The notes: generated from the letters alone by a model not told the origin. 64,000 nt of DNA from JANQOH01 sp965243325 (GCA_965243325.1 CBDEUQ010000003.1:3038001-3102000), one strand, 5' to 3'. Counted from the stretch's first letter, positions 49,706 through 59,257 are shown. A program made the numbers and translations.

Positions 49706-50557
49706 TCAGCGAACGTCGTAGGCGTGGTCGCGCGCCCATCGGCGCACGAGATCCGTGAGAGCCGGCCCCGCGGTCTTGGGCAGCATGACCTTGAGCCGCA
49801 CGAGCTGGTCGCCGCGAGGCCCGCCGCGCTTGTCGAGGCCCCTTCCCCGCAGCCGCAGCACGTCGCCGGCGTTGCTGCCCGCCGGCACCGTGACCGTGAC
49901 CGGTCCGTCGACGGTCGGCACCTCGACGCGCGCGCCGAGCATGGCTTCGGGCACGCTGACGGGCAGCTCCACCACGACATCGTGCCCGTCGCGCGCAAAC
50001 GTCGGGTGCGGATCTATCGCGACTCTGATCAACGCGTCCCCAACGCGCGCGCCGGCGCCGGAGCCCTGGCCTTTCAGGCGAATGGTCTGCCCGTTCTCGA
50101 TTCCCGCCGGGATAGAGACGTCGAGCATGCGTCCGCCCGGCATGGCGACGCGCCGGGTGCCGCCCCGAGCGGCCTCGATGAAGTCGATGGTAATGGCGCC
50201 CTCGACATCCCGGCCGCCGGCATTGTCGCGACGGGCCCGGTCGAAGTGGCCGCCGAACAGGTTGCCGAAAAGATCGTCAATGTCGAGATTGCCCGCAAAA
50301 CCGCCGCCTGCGGCGCGAAAATCGAACCCGCGCTCCTGTCCCGACCCGTCGATCTCGCCGCGATCGTAGCGGGCACGCGCCTCCGGGTCCGAGAGAACGG
50401 CGTAAGCGGCCGAAACGCGCTTGAAGCGTTCCTCGACGGCCGCGTTCCCGGGGTTCGCATCGGGATGAAGCGCCTTGGCGAGAGCGCGGTACGCCTTCTT
50501 GATGTCGTCCTGGCTCGCGTCCCGGCCAACGCCGAGAACCGCATAGGGGTCCGTCAC
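49706..50557 (-). CDS. DnaJ/CbpA-type co-chaperone
   Basis: 283 residues. N-terminal J domain with HPD in ALAKALHPDANPG, a G/F-rich linker (GFDFRAAGGGFAGNLDIDDL), and two C-terminal substrate-binding domains (VEGAITIDFIEAARGGTRRV, LPVSVPEAMLGARVEVPTVD). No Cys-rich zinc module, so it is the CbpA type, not canonical DnaJ. It stimulates DnaK in the cytoplasm. The stop is 96 bases from the fabI start. Confidence 0.92.
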   Translation of the reverse strand: MTDPYAVLGVGRDASQDDIKKAYRALAKALHPDANPGNAAVEERFKRVSAAYAVLSDPEARARYDRGEIDGSGQERGFDFRAAGGGFAGNLDIDDLFGNLFGGHFDRARRDNAGGRDVEGAITIDFIEAARGGTRRVAMPGGRMLDVSIPAGIENGQTIRLKGQGSGAGARVGDALIRVAIDPHPTFARDGHDVVVELPVSVPEAMLGARVEVPTVDGPVTVTVPAGSNAGDVLRLRGRGLDKRGGPRGDQLVRLKVMLPKTAGPALTDLVRRWARDHAYDVR

Positions 50558-50609
50558 CGAACGACCTCACGGCCGATCGGCAGCTCCCGGGTCTGGCGCG
50601 TCGACGGGC

Positions 50610-51083
50610 TCAGCCGTCGACGATCCTCCAGGTGCCGTCTTGCTCACGGCACGCCCGCCCGTAGGCTGCCTCGGTCTGGCCACCGATGGTCACGGTCTGC
50701 TGGAACTCACGGCAATACTGCCCGGAATCGGTCTGCCAGGTGCGCGTCGGCGTATGGGTCCCGCTGTGCCCGGTATCCGGATTCACCCACGTCGTCGTGG
50801 TGCCCGTGGAAGCGGTCTCCAACGCCTGTTGATAATTTTGTGCCGCGTAGAGTTCATCCGCCTTGTCCAGGGAGCGGCCGACTTCTCCACCCAACATGGC
50901 ACCGAGAAGCGCGCCGGCGCCGACGGCGGCCAACTGCCCGGTTCCGTCACCGATTTGCGAGCCGGCAAGGCCGCCGAGACCGGCACCAATCATCGTGCCC
51001 GCCATTTCCTTCTGTCCGGTATCGAAGCACGCACCGAGCAACAGAACCGACCCCACCGCCAGGATTGACTTGAAAGGTTTCAT
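50610..51083 (-). CDS. Glycine-zipper lipoprotein (17-kDa surface antigen-like)
   Basis: 157 residues from ATG 51083; an ATG nine codons earlier is less likely. Lipobox LLLGAC gives a lipid-anchored Cys at about 19. Two glycine-zipper stretches, GTMIGAGLGGLAGSQIGDGT and AVGAGALLGAMLGGEVG, would insert in the outer membrane. The C-terminal part (CREFQQTVTIGGQTEAAYGR) is the RT821-like domain common in Alphaproteobacteria. Divergent from pdxH. Confidence 0.88.
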   Translation of the reverse strand: MKPFKSILAVGSVLLLGACFDTGQKEMAGTMIGAGLGGLAGSQIGDGTGQLAAVGAGALLGAMLGGEVGRSLDKADELYAAQNYQQALETASTGTTTTWVNPDTGHSGTHTPTRTWQTDSGQYCREFQQTVTIGGQTEAAYGRACREQDGTWRIVDG

Positions 51084-51220
51084 GGCAACAACCTCGAATC
51101 TCGCGATCACCGAACGTCGGGCACGCGCAAAGAGCGCGCATCAACGCCCGTTACTTGTCAGCGTTGAAGGTACCATATAGGGGTTGCGGCGCGCGAATGA
51201 AGGGTTGGGCCGTCAGGCAT

Positions 51221-51817
51221 ATGGCGATTTCCCTGAACGCGGATCCGGTGGCGCTGTTCAACGCCTGGCGGCAGGAAGCGGACACGCGCGAACCCAACGA
51301 TCCGACCGCCGCGTGCCTCGCCACCGCAACCCGCGACGGCGCGCCGTCGGCCCGCATGGTTCTCGTCAAGACGGCGGCCGACGACGGCTTTGTCTTCTAC
51401 ACCAATCTTGGCAGCCGCAAGGCCGACGAACTGGGCCAGAACCCGCGGGCGGCGCTGTGCTGCCATTGGAAGAGCCTGCGGCGACAGGTGCGAATCGAGG
51501 GTGTCGTAGGGCCTGTGGCGGATGTCGAAGCGGACGCCTACTTCGCCAGCCGAAGCCGCGCCAGCCGCATCGGCGCCTGGGCCAGCCGACAGTCCGCGCC
51601 GCTCGCGAGCCGTCACGAGCTCGAGCGCCGCGTGGCCCGATTCACCGTCCGGTTCGGCGTCGGATCGGTGCCGCGGCCACCTTTCTGGTCCGGGTTCAGG
51701 CTGGTTCCCGTGCGAATCGAATTCTGGAGCGACGGCGCGTTCCGCCTGCACGACCGGGTCGTATTCCGCCGCGAAACGCCGGCCGACGAATGGCTGAGCG
51801 AAAGGCTTTTCCCCTGA
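51221..51817 (+). CDS. pdxH: Pyridoxamine 5'-phosphate oxidase
   Basis: 198 residues from ATG 51221; ATG 51197 would add eight residues unlike family members. FMN/PLP-binding signatures ARMVLVKTAADDGFVFYTNL, GSRKADELGQNPRAALCCHW and RQVRIEGVVGPV, and the C-terminal RIEFWSDGAFRLHDRVVFRR. It oxidises PNP or PMP to pyridoxal phosphate, the cofactor of the cysteine desulfurase further along. The divergent arrangement with the lipoprotein/dnaJ-like/fabI block is conserved. Confidence 0.94.
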   Translation: MAISLNADPVALFNAWRQEADTREPNDPTAACLATATRDGAPSARMVLVKTAADDGFVFYTNLGSRKADELGQNPRAALCCHWKSLRRQVRIEGVVGPVADVEADAYFASRSRASRIGAWASRQSAPLASRHELERRVARFTVRFGVGSVPRPPFWSGFRLVPVRIEFWSDGAFRLHDRVVFRRETPADEWLSERLFP

Positions 51818-52040
51818 CCGCGCCGCTCGATGCGGATGCCGATACGAGACCGTCTCCCACCTCGACGACGACGTGCGCCACGGGATCGGCGCTCGCGGCA
51901 TCCGCAACGCCCCGCTGCCGTGCCCGCGATGCAGCCGGCCGGAACTCGTGCACCGTGCAGGATGCGATCGCTGCAACGCATGAGGATACTATTTCTATGC
52001 CTGAGGCTCCGCGACCGCCCACACCCAGGGAGATCGAGCC

Positions 52041-54911
52041 ATGGCCGCACGGCCACTCCGCATCGCCACCGCCGCCGCGGCCCTGTCTCTTGGGGCGTGC
52101 GGCGGGGGCGGCGGAGACGGACGCGTAAGCTACACCCTCGTCGCGTCGGATTCGGCGGGCCGCTTGATCTACGCTCCGCACGCGCATCCAGCGCCGCGCG
52201 AAGAAGACGTCGCCCTGGCGCCCGTCCTGGACCAATCCGGGATACTCGGAATCGGCACCGACATTTTCACTGCCGCATTCCTCCACACCGCGCTCCTCGC
52301 GCCGCTCGCCGACCGGCCCGGAGCGTCGTGGGGGCGGGTCCGCGACGGCGTCGGAGGCGCTGCCGTCCGGCGCTATCTGGAGCAGATACTCTGGGATACC
52401 GACTGGTACGTCGACAACAACCTGCGCACTCAGCGCGCGACCGGCGGGGACCCCAAGCGCTACCCCGGCCTCTTCCGGTTCCTTTCCGCACCCACCGTCC
52501 ACATCGAGACCGGCGCCAGCGACGCTCATGTCGAAACCGTCCTGCGAGGCGTCCACATCGTCAACGAAGCCCTGCCCCCCCGCTGGCATATCCAGATCGG
52601 CCCCGACGCGCCAGCATTCACTGGCGACGACCCGGACATATCCGAAGGACAGATCCACGTATTCTTCGCTCCAAGAGAAACGTGGCCCTTTTTTCGCAAG
52701 GATCCTGACACCTACAAGGATGCCGCCGGAGCCGGCGGCGGCGGCATCCACTGGCGAGACGACTCCGAAGCCGGCCTTTGGGGGCATATCTGGATGAACA
52801 CGGGCCAATCCTACGACGAGCCCCAAATGCTCTACATTTTCGTCCACGAGCTCCTCCACGCTCTTGGATTCTTCGCCCACGTGACCGACATCGAGTCCAC
52901 TCTGAACGTCGACTGGGACGGATACCGCGAGGGGCCGATCTTCCCCGCCGACGCGGAAGCTCTCCGCGCCGCCTACACCCGCCTCGACTTCGGCGACGAC
53001 GCCGACGCCATTCATGCCGGCCTCGCCGATTGGTCAAGCACGTCCACCTACCTTGTCGGCAAGGCCGGTAGCACGGTCTTCGGCGCGGCGCACCGCAACG
53101 GCTTCGTCCGTCCATGGGCCGGCGGGCCAAGCCCGCAAACGGACCTCGCCGACAGCCCGCTCAGCGGCGACGTCGAATGGCACGGCGCGCTCCTCGGCTT
53201 CACGCCGGGGGGTGCCGCGGTCGCCGGCGACGCCGCGATCGGCATCGATCTCGCGATCCTGCTCGGCACCGCATCGTTCGAGAGCCTGGAGACATGGACC
53301 GCAGGCGACCCGCCCGGCGCCGCCGGCACCGGCGCCACCTGGGGCGACGGCAATCTCGGCTACGGCATCGCCGTCAACGGCAACACCTTCCGGCGCACAG
53401 GAGGCGACGACGGCGCGCTGACCGGCATCTTCGTCGGCGAGGGCCACCAGGGCGCCGCAGGCACCCTCGAGCGCGACGATCTCACGGCCGGCTTCGGGGC
53501 CGTCCGCGGCAGCAACTCCGCCCACGCCGTCGACACCGCCTACGCGACAGATTCGCCGGTTCACGCCATCTACGTTCCGCCGGCACTGCCGGCCCCGCGG
53601 GCACAAGACGTCGCTCTCGCGCCCGTCCTCGAGGAATTCGGCGCACTACGGGTCGGCACGGGCATCTTCACCGCCGCGTTCCTCGACCCCGTCGCGGATC
53701 GGCCCGCGACATCGTGGGGACGGTTGCGCGACGGGGTCGGGAGCGCCGACATCGCGCGCCATCTGAACCAGACCCTCTGGGACACGGAATGGTACGCCGG
53801 CAACAACGCGCGCACCCAACGTGCAACGGGCACGGAGCCGGATAAGTACCCGGGCCTTTTCAGGTTTTTCTCGGCTCCCACCGTCCATATCGAAGAGGGC
53901 ACCCAAATCCCTCACGTCGAGACGGTCCTGCGAGCGGTCCAAATCATCAACGAGGCCTTGCCGCCGGACCTGCACCTAGAGATCGGCGCCGATGCGCCCG
54001 CATTCGCCGGCACCGAGCCCGCCGTACCGGGCGGCCAGATCCACGCCTTCTTCGTGCCGAGAACCGAATGGCCCACGTCTCAGCAAGATCCGGAACTCTA
54101 CAAGAACAACCCCGGATTCAGCCAACTCAGCTACCTGTGGCGCGACGATGGCAGCCAGGCCCCCTACGGGCGCATCTGGATTCACCCGGACGAGTCGTCC
54201 GACGATGCCATGGTCGATACGGTCGTGCGCCAACTGCTGCGCACCCTCGGTTTCTGGAACCACGGCACAGACCTCCAGCCACTCAACGAGGAAGCCCTGC
54301 GCGCCGTCTACATGCGTCTGGAGTGGGGTTCCAGCGCCCAAGACATACACCGTGAGCTCGGCGACTGGGCGGACACCTCGACACACCTCGCCGGCCGCGC
54401 CGGGGCCGCCGCTTTCGGCGCCGCGCACCGCAACGGGTTCGTCCGTCCCTGGGCCGGCGGCGCCAGTCCGCGCACGAACCTCGCCGACAGTCCGCTCAGC
54501 GGCAACGTCGCATGGAACGGAGAGCTCCTCGGCTTCACCCCGGCGGGCGCCCCGGTCGCCGGCGACGCCGCGATCGGCGTCGACCTCTCGACCCTGGGCG
54601 GCATCGCGTCTTTCGAAAGCCTGGAGACATGGACCGCAGGCATCCCGCCCGGCGCCCCCGGCACGGGCGCCATGTGGGGCGACGGCGACCTCGACTACGC
54701 CATCGCCGTTCGCGGCAACACGTTTCATCGCACGGGAGGCGACGACGGCACGCTCACGGGCATTTTCGTCGGCGCCGACCACCAGGGCGCCGCGGGAACG
54801 CTCGAACGCGACGATCTCACCGCCGGGTTCGGAGCAACGCGCCAATCGCCTGCGACCGACCCCCCCACATACCATTTCCCACAGGGAGCCTCCGATGGCC
54901 CCGCCCCATAG
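52041..54911 (+). CDS. Internally duplicated lipoprotein: metzincin-like domain plus TbpB-like barrel, twice
   Basis: 956 residues. A lipoprotein signal (ALSLGAC, lipid Cys20) leads into a Gly linker. Two long repeats follow, about 45-490 and 515-935, nearly collinear. Each has an N-terminal part, then a C-terminal barrel with SFESLETWTAG-type and GIFVG--HQGAAGTLERDDL segments that resemble the closing strands of transferrin-binding-protein-B-like surface lipoproteins. Repeat 1 contains HELLHALGFFAH (residues 269-280), exactly the HExxHxxGxxH zinc motif of metzincin proteases. In repeat 2 the same place reads RQLLRTLGFWNH, with catalytic Glu and two His lost. So one active and one inactive copy are predicted. 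Surface exposure and protease activity are inferences. Confidence 0.75.
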   Translation: MAARPLRIATAAAALSLGACGGGGGDGRVSYTLVASDSAGRLIYAPHAHPAPREEDVALAPVLDQSGILGIGTDIFTAAFLHTALLAPLADRPGASWGRVRDGVGGAAVRRYLEQILWDTDWYVDNNLRTQRATGGDPKRYPGLFRFLSAPTVHIETGASDAHVETVLRGVHIVNEALPPRWHIQIGPDAPAFTGDDPDISEGQIHVFFAPRETWPFFRKDPDTYKDAAGAGGGGIHWRDDSEAGLWGHIWMNTGQSYDEPQMLYIFVHELLHALGFFAHVTDIESTLNVDWDGYREGPIFPADAEALRAAYTRLDFGDDADAIHAGLADWSSTSTYLVGKAGSTVFGAAHRNGFVRPWAGGPSPQTDLADSPLSGDVEWHGALLGFTPGGAAVAGDAAIGIDLAILLGTASFESLETWTAGDPPGAAGTGATWGDGNLGYGIAVNGNTFRRTGGDDGALTGIFVGEGHQGAAGTLERDDLTAGFGAVRGSNSAHAVDTAYATDSPVHAIYVPPALPAPRAQDVALAPVLEEFGALRVGTGIFTAAFLDPVADRPATSWGRLRDGVGSADIARHLNQTLWDTEWYAGNNARTQRATGTEPDKYPGLFRFFSAPTVHIEEGTQIPHVETVLRAVQIINEALPPDLHLEIGADAPAFAGTEPAVPGGQIHAFFVPRTEWPTSQQDPELYKNNPGFSQLSYLWRDDGSQAPYGRIWIHPDESSDDAMVDTVVRQLLRTLGFWNHGTDLQPLNEEALRAVYMRLEWGSSAQDIHRELGDWADTSTHLAGRAGAAAFGAAHRNGFVRPWAGGASPRTNLADSPLSGNVAWNGELLGFTPAGAPVAGDAAIGVDLSTLGGIASFESLETWTAGIPPGAPGTGAMWGDGDLDYAIAVRGNTFHRTGGDDGTLTGIFVGADHQGAAGTLERDDLTAGFGATRQSPATDPPTYHFPQGASDGPAP

Positions 54912-55056
54912 CCGGCAAGACGAAACGCCACTCAGGGCTTACTGCCGGTGCGACGGAGACGGCATCTTCGCCATCTGCCCCAACGTTGCCAAAACCAAGA
55001 GCCGACCGCGCCAACGCCGGCCCGGCCGCAACTGCTTCTCGACGAACCCCGCTTGA
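54895..55056 (+). CDS. Possible small Cys-containing protein after the duplicated lipoprotein
   Basis: 53 residues overlapping the end of the lipoprotein gene by 17 bases. An AGGGAG site sits eight bases before ATG 54895. AYCRCDGDGIFAICPNVAK has three Cys in a compact stretch, then a very basic tail (KSRPRQRRPGR) and a final Cys. No family recognised. The same frame is open for a long way upstream inside the lipoprotein gene, as high-GC shadows are, so it may not be real. Confidence 0.35.
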   Translation: MAPPHSRQDETPLRAYCRCDGDGIFAICPNVAKTKSRPRQRRPGRNCFSTNPA

Positions 55057-55128
55057 CAAACCGCACGTTCCCCCAGACGCTTCCGCGCGAGTCGCGACGA
55101 CTCACATCAGGGGCTGCGAGCGGTTCAA

Positions 55129-55956
55129 ATGCCCTGGCGTAGCATCGTGGCGCTGCTCGACGGAGACGACAGCGATCGGGTGGTGGCGCAGAGCGCGATG
55201 ACGGTGGCGCGCGCGTGCGATGCCGCGGTCGACGGCCTGATCGTTCGTCCGGATCCGCGCGAGGCCGCGCAGCTTGCGGTGGACGGCATGTCGCCGTCGA
55301 TGATCGAGAGCGTAATCGACGCGGCGCGCGACGACGCCGATCGACGCATCGCCGAGGCGCGCGCGACCTTCGAGTCGTGCTGCACGGCCGCGGCCGAAGT
55401 CCGCGCGGGCTGGCATCAGAGAATCGGCCCCGCAACCATGGCGGCAATCGAGCGCGGCCGGCTTTGCGACGTCATCGTCGCCGCGCATCCGGCGACGTGC
55501 AGCGACGCCGGCGGCGCGTTGGCGGTCGAGTCGCTGCTGTTCGACACCGGGCGGCCGATACTGCTGATCGGCCACGCACCCCTCGAACTGGACGGACTCG
55601 AGGCCATGGTCGCATGGAACGGTGGGCGCGAATGCGCGCTCGCGGCGACGGCGGCGCTACCCCTCCTCCGCAAGGCGCACCACGTGCGCGTGGTGAGCGT
55701 GGCGCGCGCGGTGGACGACGGCGGCGACGTCGACGCCGTCGCCGCCTATCTCACGCGTCACGGCGTCGAGGCGCGCGGGGTCTCCGTCGACGCGGCGGGG
55801 CGTCCCGTCGCCGACATATTGATCGAACAGGCGGCCGCGTCGGGCCTGTTGGTGATGGGCGCCTACGGCCACAGCCGACTGCGCGAAATGGTGCTCGGCG
55901 GCGTCACCCGGCGCGTGCTGGCGGAAGCGCGCAAGCCGGTGCTGATGGTGCACTGA
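55129..55956 (+). CDS. Tandem-domain universal stress protein (UspA family)
   Basis: 275 residues made of two Usp domains, the first about 1-140 and degenerate, the second about 150-275 with the ATP-binding pattern GAYGHSRLREMVLGGVTRRV. Members of this class respond to starvation, oxygen or metal stress. The hydrophobic core DGLEAMVAWNGGRECALAAT is typical of two-domain forms. It converges on the NifU/SufU-like gene with 15 bases between stops. Confidence 0.9.
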   Translation: MPWRSIVALLDGDDSDRVVAQSAMTVARACDAAVDGLIVRPDPREAAQLAVDGMSPSMIESVIDAARDDADRRIAEARATFESCCTAAAEVRAGWHQRIGPATMAAIERGRLCDVIVAAHPATCSDAGGALAVESLLFDTGRPILLIGHAPLELDGLEAMVAWNGGRECALAATAALPLLRKAHHVRVVSVARAVDDGGDVDAVAAYLTRHGVEARGVSVDAAGRPVADILIEQAAASGLLVMGAYGHSRLREMVLGGVTRRVLAEARKPVLMVH

Positions 55957-55971
55957 ACGCGCGGCCGCGGC

Positions 55972-56397
55972 CTACGACACCGCATCGGCCAGTGCAGCGG
56001 CCGCGGCTTCGAAGGGGAGCAGCACGCATTCGTGGCGGCTCTTGTACGCCGACGCCGGACGGAAATGGGCGAAAGCCTGCCACGGCGCTTCCGGCGGCGC
56101 AGCGCGCCCGGCAAGCATGTCGCGCACCTTGTCTTCGACCGTCGCAAGCTCCGCGGCATCGAATCCGGGGAGCGTGGCGCTGATCGCCGCCGCGGCGGCC
56201 TGGCACAGTACGCACCCGCGGACCATGTGGGCGACGGTCAGCACCCGTCGGCCGTCGAGAGCCATATCGATCGTCACGCGATCGCCGCACAGCGGGTTGC
56301 TCAACGTCGCCGTACCGCCCGGTCCGTCGAGCCGACCGGCGTGCGCATCGTCGCGCGCGAGTGCGAGCAGCGCTTCGTGGTAAAGCCGTTCGATCAC
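55972..56397 (-). CDS. Iron-sulfur scaffold protein (SufU / NifU-N type)
   Basis: 141 residues from GTG 56397 overlapping the desulfurase stop (GTGA). The three conserved Cys of the IscU/SufU fold are visible: NPLCGDRV, RGCVLCQAAAAAIS, SRHECVLLPFEA. A Zn-binding insertion as in Gram-positive SufU is present in part (about 85-105). It receives sulfur from the desulfurase upstream and builds clusters. In this operon it may supply the 2Fe-2S clusters of a molybdenum hydroxylase. Confidence 0.88.
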   Translation of the reverse strand: MIERLYHEALLALARDDAHAGRLDGPGGTATLSNPLCGDRVTIDMALDGRRVLTVAHMVRGCVLCQAAAAAISATLPGFDAAELATVEDKVRDMLAGRAAPPEAPWQAFAHFRPASAYKSRHECVLLPFEAAAAALADAVS

Positions 56398-57617
56398 CGG
56401 GACCCGCCCAATCGGTGGATGGCGTCGTCGAGCCCGGCAAGCAAGGCGTCGATGTCCGCCTCCGTATTGTACCAGGCAAGGCTCGCTCGCGTCGTGCCGG
56501 CGAGGTCGAAGCGGTCCATCAGCGGCTGCGCGCAATGGTGGCCGCCGCGCACGGCGACTCCGTGCTCGTCGAGCACCGTGCAGATGTCGTGCGGATGCAG
56601 ACCGTCCACGGCAAACGACACCACCGGCGCGCGCGCCTGCGTGCCGCTCGGGCCGAGCACACGCACTCCGGACAGCGCTTCCAGGCCGGCGAGCAGCCGT
56701 TGCGTCAGCGCAGTGGCGTGCGCCGACGCCGCGTCACGGTCGATCTTCTCCACCCAGTCCATCGCGGCACCGAGGCCGACGGCCTGTGCGATCGGAGGCG
56801 TTCCGGCCTCGAACTTATGCGGCGCCTCGGCGTAGAGCGTGTTCTCCAGCGTCACCTCGCGGATCATTTCGCCGCCGCCCATGAACGGCGGCATTGCGTC
56901 AAGCATCCGCCGGCGCGCCCACAGGACCCCGATGCCATTGGGGCCGTACATCTTGTGGCCGGAGAAGGCGTAGAAATCGACGCCGAGGCGCGTCACGTCC
57001 ACCGGACCGTGGGGCACCGCCTGGGCGCCGTCGAGCAGCACGCAGGCACCATGGGCGCGCGCCGCGGCAACGACCGCCGCTACGTCGCACACGGCGCCCG
57101 TCACGTTGGACACGTGTGCGAGCGCCACCAACCGCGTACGCTCGCCCACGATCGAGTCGAGGCGCGCAACGTCGATCCGCCCCTCCTCGGTCACCGGCAG
57201 CGCCTTGACGACCACGCCTGCGCGGTCCCGCAGCAACTGCCACGGCACGATATTGGAATGGTGCTCCAGCAACGAGATCACGACCTCGTCGCCCGACCGC
57301 AGTCCCGCGCCGAACGCGTGCGCGACGAGATTGATTGCCGCCGTCGTGCCGCCGGTAAACACGATCTCGGACGGGTCGTGCGCGCCCACGTAGCGGGCGG
57401 CGCTGTGGCGCGCGGCTTCATAGGCTTCGGTCGCCCGCTCGGCGAGGCGGTACACGCCGCGCATCACGTTGGCGCGCGCCGTCGTCTCGTGCGTTTCGAC
57501 GGCCGCGAGCACCGATTGCGGCGTCTGGCTTGTCGCACCGTTGTCGAGATAGTGAAGCGGCCGGCCGGCGGAGAAGATCGGGAACTCGGCGCGCAGCGCG
57601 GCAGCGTCGAACACCAC
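56394..57617 (-). CDS. Cysteine desulfurase, SufS type
   Basis: 407 residues from GTG 57617, two bases after the upstream stop; GTG 57614 is equally possible. PLP enzyme: HVSNVTGAVCDVAAVV, Schiff-base Lys in AFSGHKMYGPNGIGVLW, and the persulfide-forming Cys in VRGGHHCAQPLMDRF, which has the SufS-type short loop. It is placed between a molybdenum-cofactor fusion gene and a SufU-like scaffold gene. In Rhodobacter, XdhC works with a NifS-type desulfurase to sulfurate the molybdenum cofactor, so a dedicated role in Mo-enzyme maturation is likely. Confidence 0.92.
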   Translation of the reverse strand: MVFDAAALRAEFPIFSAGRPLHYLDNGATSQTPQSVLAAVETHETTARANVMRGVYRLAERATEAYEAARHSAARYVGAHDPSEIVFTGGTTAAINLVAHAFGAGLRSGDEVVISLLEHHSNIVPWQLLRDRAGVVVKALPVTEEGRIDVARLDSIVGERTRLVALAHVSNVTGAVCDVAAVVAAARAHGACVLLDGAQAVPHGPVDVTRLGVDFYAFSGHKMYGPNGIGVLWARRRMLDAMPPFMGGGEMIREVTLENTLYAEAPHKFEAGTPPIAQAVGLGAAMDWVEKIDRDAASAHATALTQRLLAGLEALSGVRVLGPSGTQARAPVVSFAVDGLHPHDICTVLDEHGVAVRGGHHCAQPLMDRFDLAGTTRASLAWYNTEADIDALLAGLDDAIHRLGGSR

Positions 57618-57619
57618 GC

Positions 57620-59257
57620 TCAGGCCTCGCGCGCGCTGCGGTACGAAGCCAGCGCCTCGGCCGTGTCGATGTCGCGCAGCACGCCGTCGCCGTCGACGGC
57701 GACCTCGCATACCCATTCGGCGTTCTCGCCGATCAGGTGCCTGGCGCCGACATCGCCGGACACCGCCGCCATCTGCGCGAAAAACCGGGCGCCCCAGAGC
57801 ACCGGATTGCCGCGCTTGCCGCGGCAGGTGGGCACCACGATCGCGCGGCCCTCCGACGGGTCGAAGGCGGCAATCATGCGATCGAGATCGGCGCTCTTCA
57901 CGGCCGGCATATCGCCGAGGCACACGAACGCGCCGTCGCAGTCGCCCCCCAGGGCGGCGAGTCCCCGGCGCAAGCTGGCGCTGAGGCCGTCGGCATAGTC
58001 CAGGTTGTGGATGAAGCCCGCGTCGAGCCCGGCGAGTGCGGCATGCACGCGCGCCGCCTCGTGGCCGGTCACCACCAACAGCCGCTCGGTCCCGGAGGCG
58101 AGCACCGCTTCCGCCGCCCGCCGCACCATGGGCATCCCGTCGACCTCGACCAGCAGCTTGTTGACGGGACCCATGCGACGCGACTGGCCTGCGGCAAGCA
58201 GCAATGCCGCGATTCGCGGCATCCGCGCCGCCGCAGGGACCTTGCCGTCGCGCGGTTGCGGGCGAGCGGCGATTTCCTTCAGCAGGCCACCCGCGCCCAT
58301 GCGCATCATGTCGTCGCGGTGAACGGCGACGTTGGCCGCGAGGCGTTCCAGCACCCAGTCGAAACCGTTCAGCTTCGGCGACCGCGCGCAGCCCGGCATG
58401 CCGACGACGGGCACGGGGCCTGCGGGGCGCTCGACGGCGCCGAGCAGCAACAGGTTGCCGGGATCGACCGGCATTCCGAAATGCTCGATCCGGCCGCCGG
58501 CGCCTTCGATCGCGGCGGGCACGACATCGCGACGGTCGACCACCGCCGACGCCCCGCTGACCAACACGATATCGGCGCCGTCGGCGACGCAGGCCGAGAC
58601 CGCATCGGCAATCGCCGCCTCGTCGTGATCGACGCGGCTCTCGCCGCAAAGGTCCGCGCCGACGCGGGTAAGTCGTTCGCGCACCGTTCGTACCGTGCCG
58701 TCGAGCACCGACGCCTTCGTGCCGGGGAGACGCGACATCACGAGCGCGACGTGCTTCGGCGTGTAGGGAGAGAGGCGCACGAGCGGGCCGTCCGCCGCGG
58801 CGATCCGCGCGGCTTCCGCAACCACGTCGGCGGGCGCGGAAAAGGGGATGATCTTGATGGTCGCCACCATGTGGCGCGGTTCGACGGCGGCGAAGGGCGG
58901 CAGCGTCGCCACGGTCACCGTCTCGTCGAGTCCGTTGATGGCGTCGACGCGGGCCGCATCGATCAGCGTGACACCCGCCGCGTCGGCATACAGGTTGCAG
59001 CGTCCGGTGAACGGCGCGGCGGCTGCGATGCCGGGTCCGCGTGCGGCACCGGCAAGGCGCGCGGCCGCTTCGTCCTCGCCGACGTCGCCCGCTTCCAGAC
59101 GCGCCGCGATCACCGTGTCGAATCCGGCAGCCGCAAGGGCTTCGATGTCGGCGGCGGCCAGAACGCGACCCTTTTTGAAAGCGCCCGCCGGCGTGCGCAC
59201 GCCGTGAGCGAGTATCGCGCCCTCCGCGCCGCGCGTCGCCATGCGGCCGAAGATCAT
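57620..59257 (-). CDS. Molybdopterin-binding / MobA-MocA-like nucleotidyltransferase fusion
   Basis: 545 residues from ATG 59257, overlapping the XdhC stop (ATGA). N-terminal half (about 1-340) is the MoeA/CinA-like molybdopterin-binding domain: GAEGAILAHGVRTPAGAFKK, LVSGASAVVDRRDVVPAAIE, HFGMPVDPGNLLLLG. C-terminal half is a MocA/MobA-type NTP transferase: ALLLAAGQSRRMGPVNKLLV, ICLGDMPAVKSADLD-like FVCLGDMPAVKSADLDRMIA, and CRGKRGNPVLWG. It should make the cytidine-type dinucleotide form of molybdopterin used by xanthine/CO-dehydrogenase-family enzymes. Confidence 0.88.
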   Translation of the reverse strand: MIFGRMATRGAEGAILAHGVRTPAGAFKKGRVLAAADIEALAAAGFDTVIAARLEAGDVGEDEAAARLAGAARGPGIAAAAPFTGRCNLYADAAGVTLIDAARVDAINGLDETVTVATLPPFAAVEPRHMVATIKIIPFSAPADVVAEAARIAAADGPLVRLSPYTPKHVALVMSRLPGTKASVLDGTVRTVRERLTRVGADLCGESRVDHDEAAIADAVSACVADGADIVLVSGASAVVDRRDVVPAAIEGAGGRIEHFGMPVDPGNLLLLGAVERPAGPVPVVGMPGCARSPKLNGFDWVLERLAANVAVHRDDMMRMGAGGLLKEIAARPQPRDGKVPAAARMPRIAALLLAAGQSRRMGPVNKLLVEVDGMPMVRRAAEAVLASGTERLLVVTGHEAARVHAALAGLDAGFIHNLDYADGLSASLRRGLAALGGDCDGAFVCLGDMPAVKSADLDRMIAAFDPSEGRAIVVPTCRGKRGNPVLWGARFFAQMAAVSGDVGARHLIGENAEWVCEVAVDGDGVLRDIDTAEALASYRSAREA

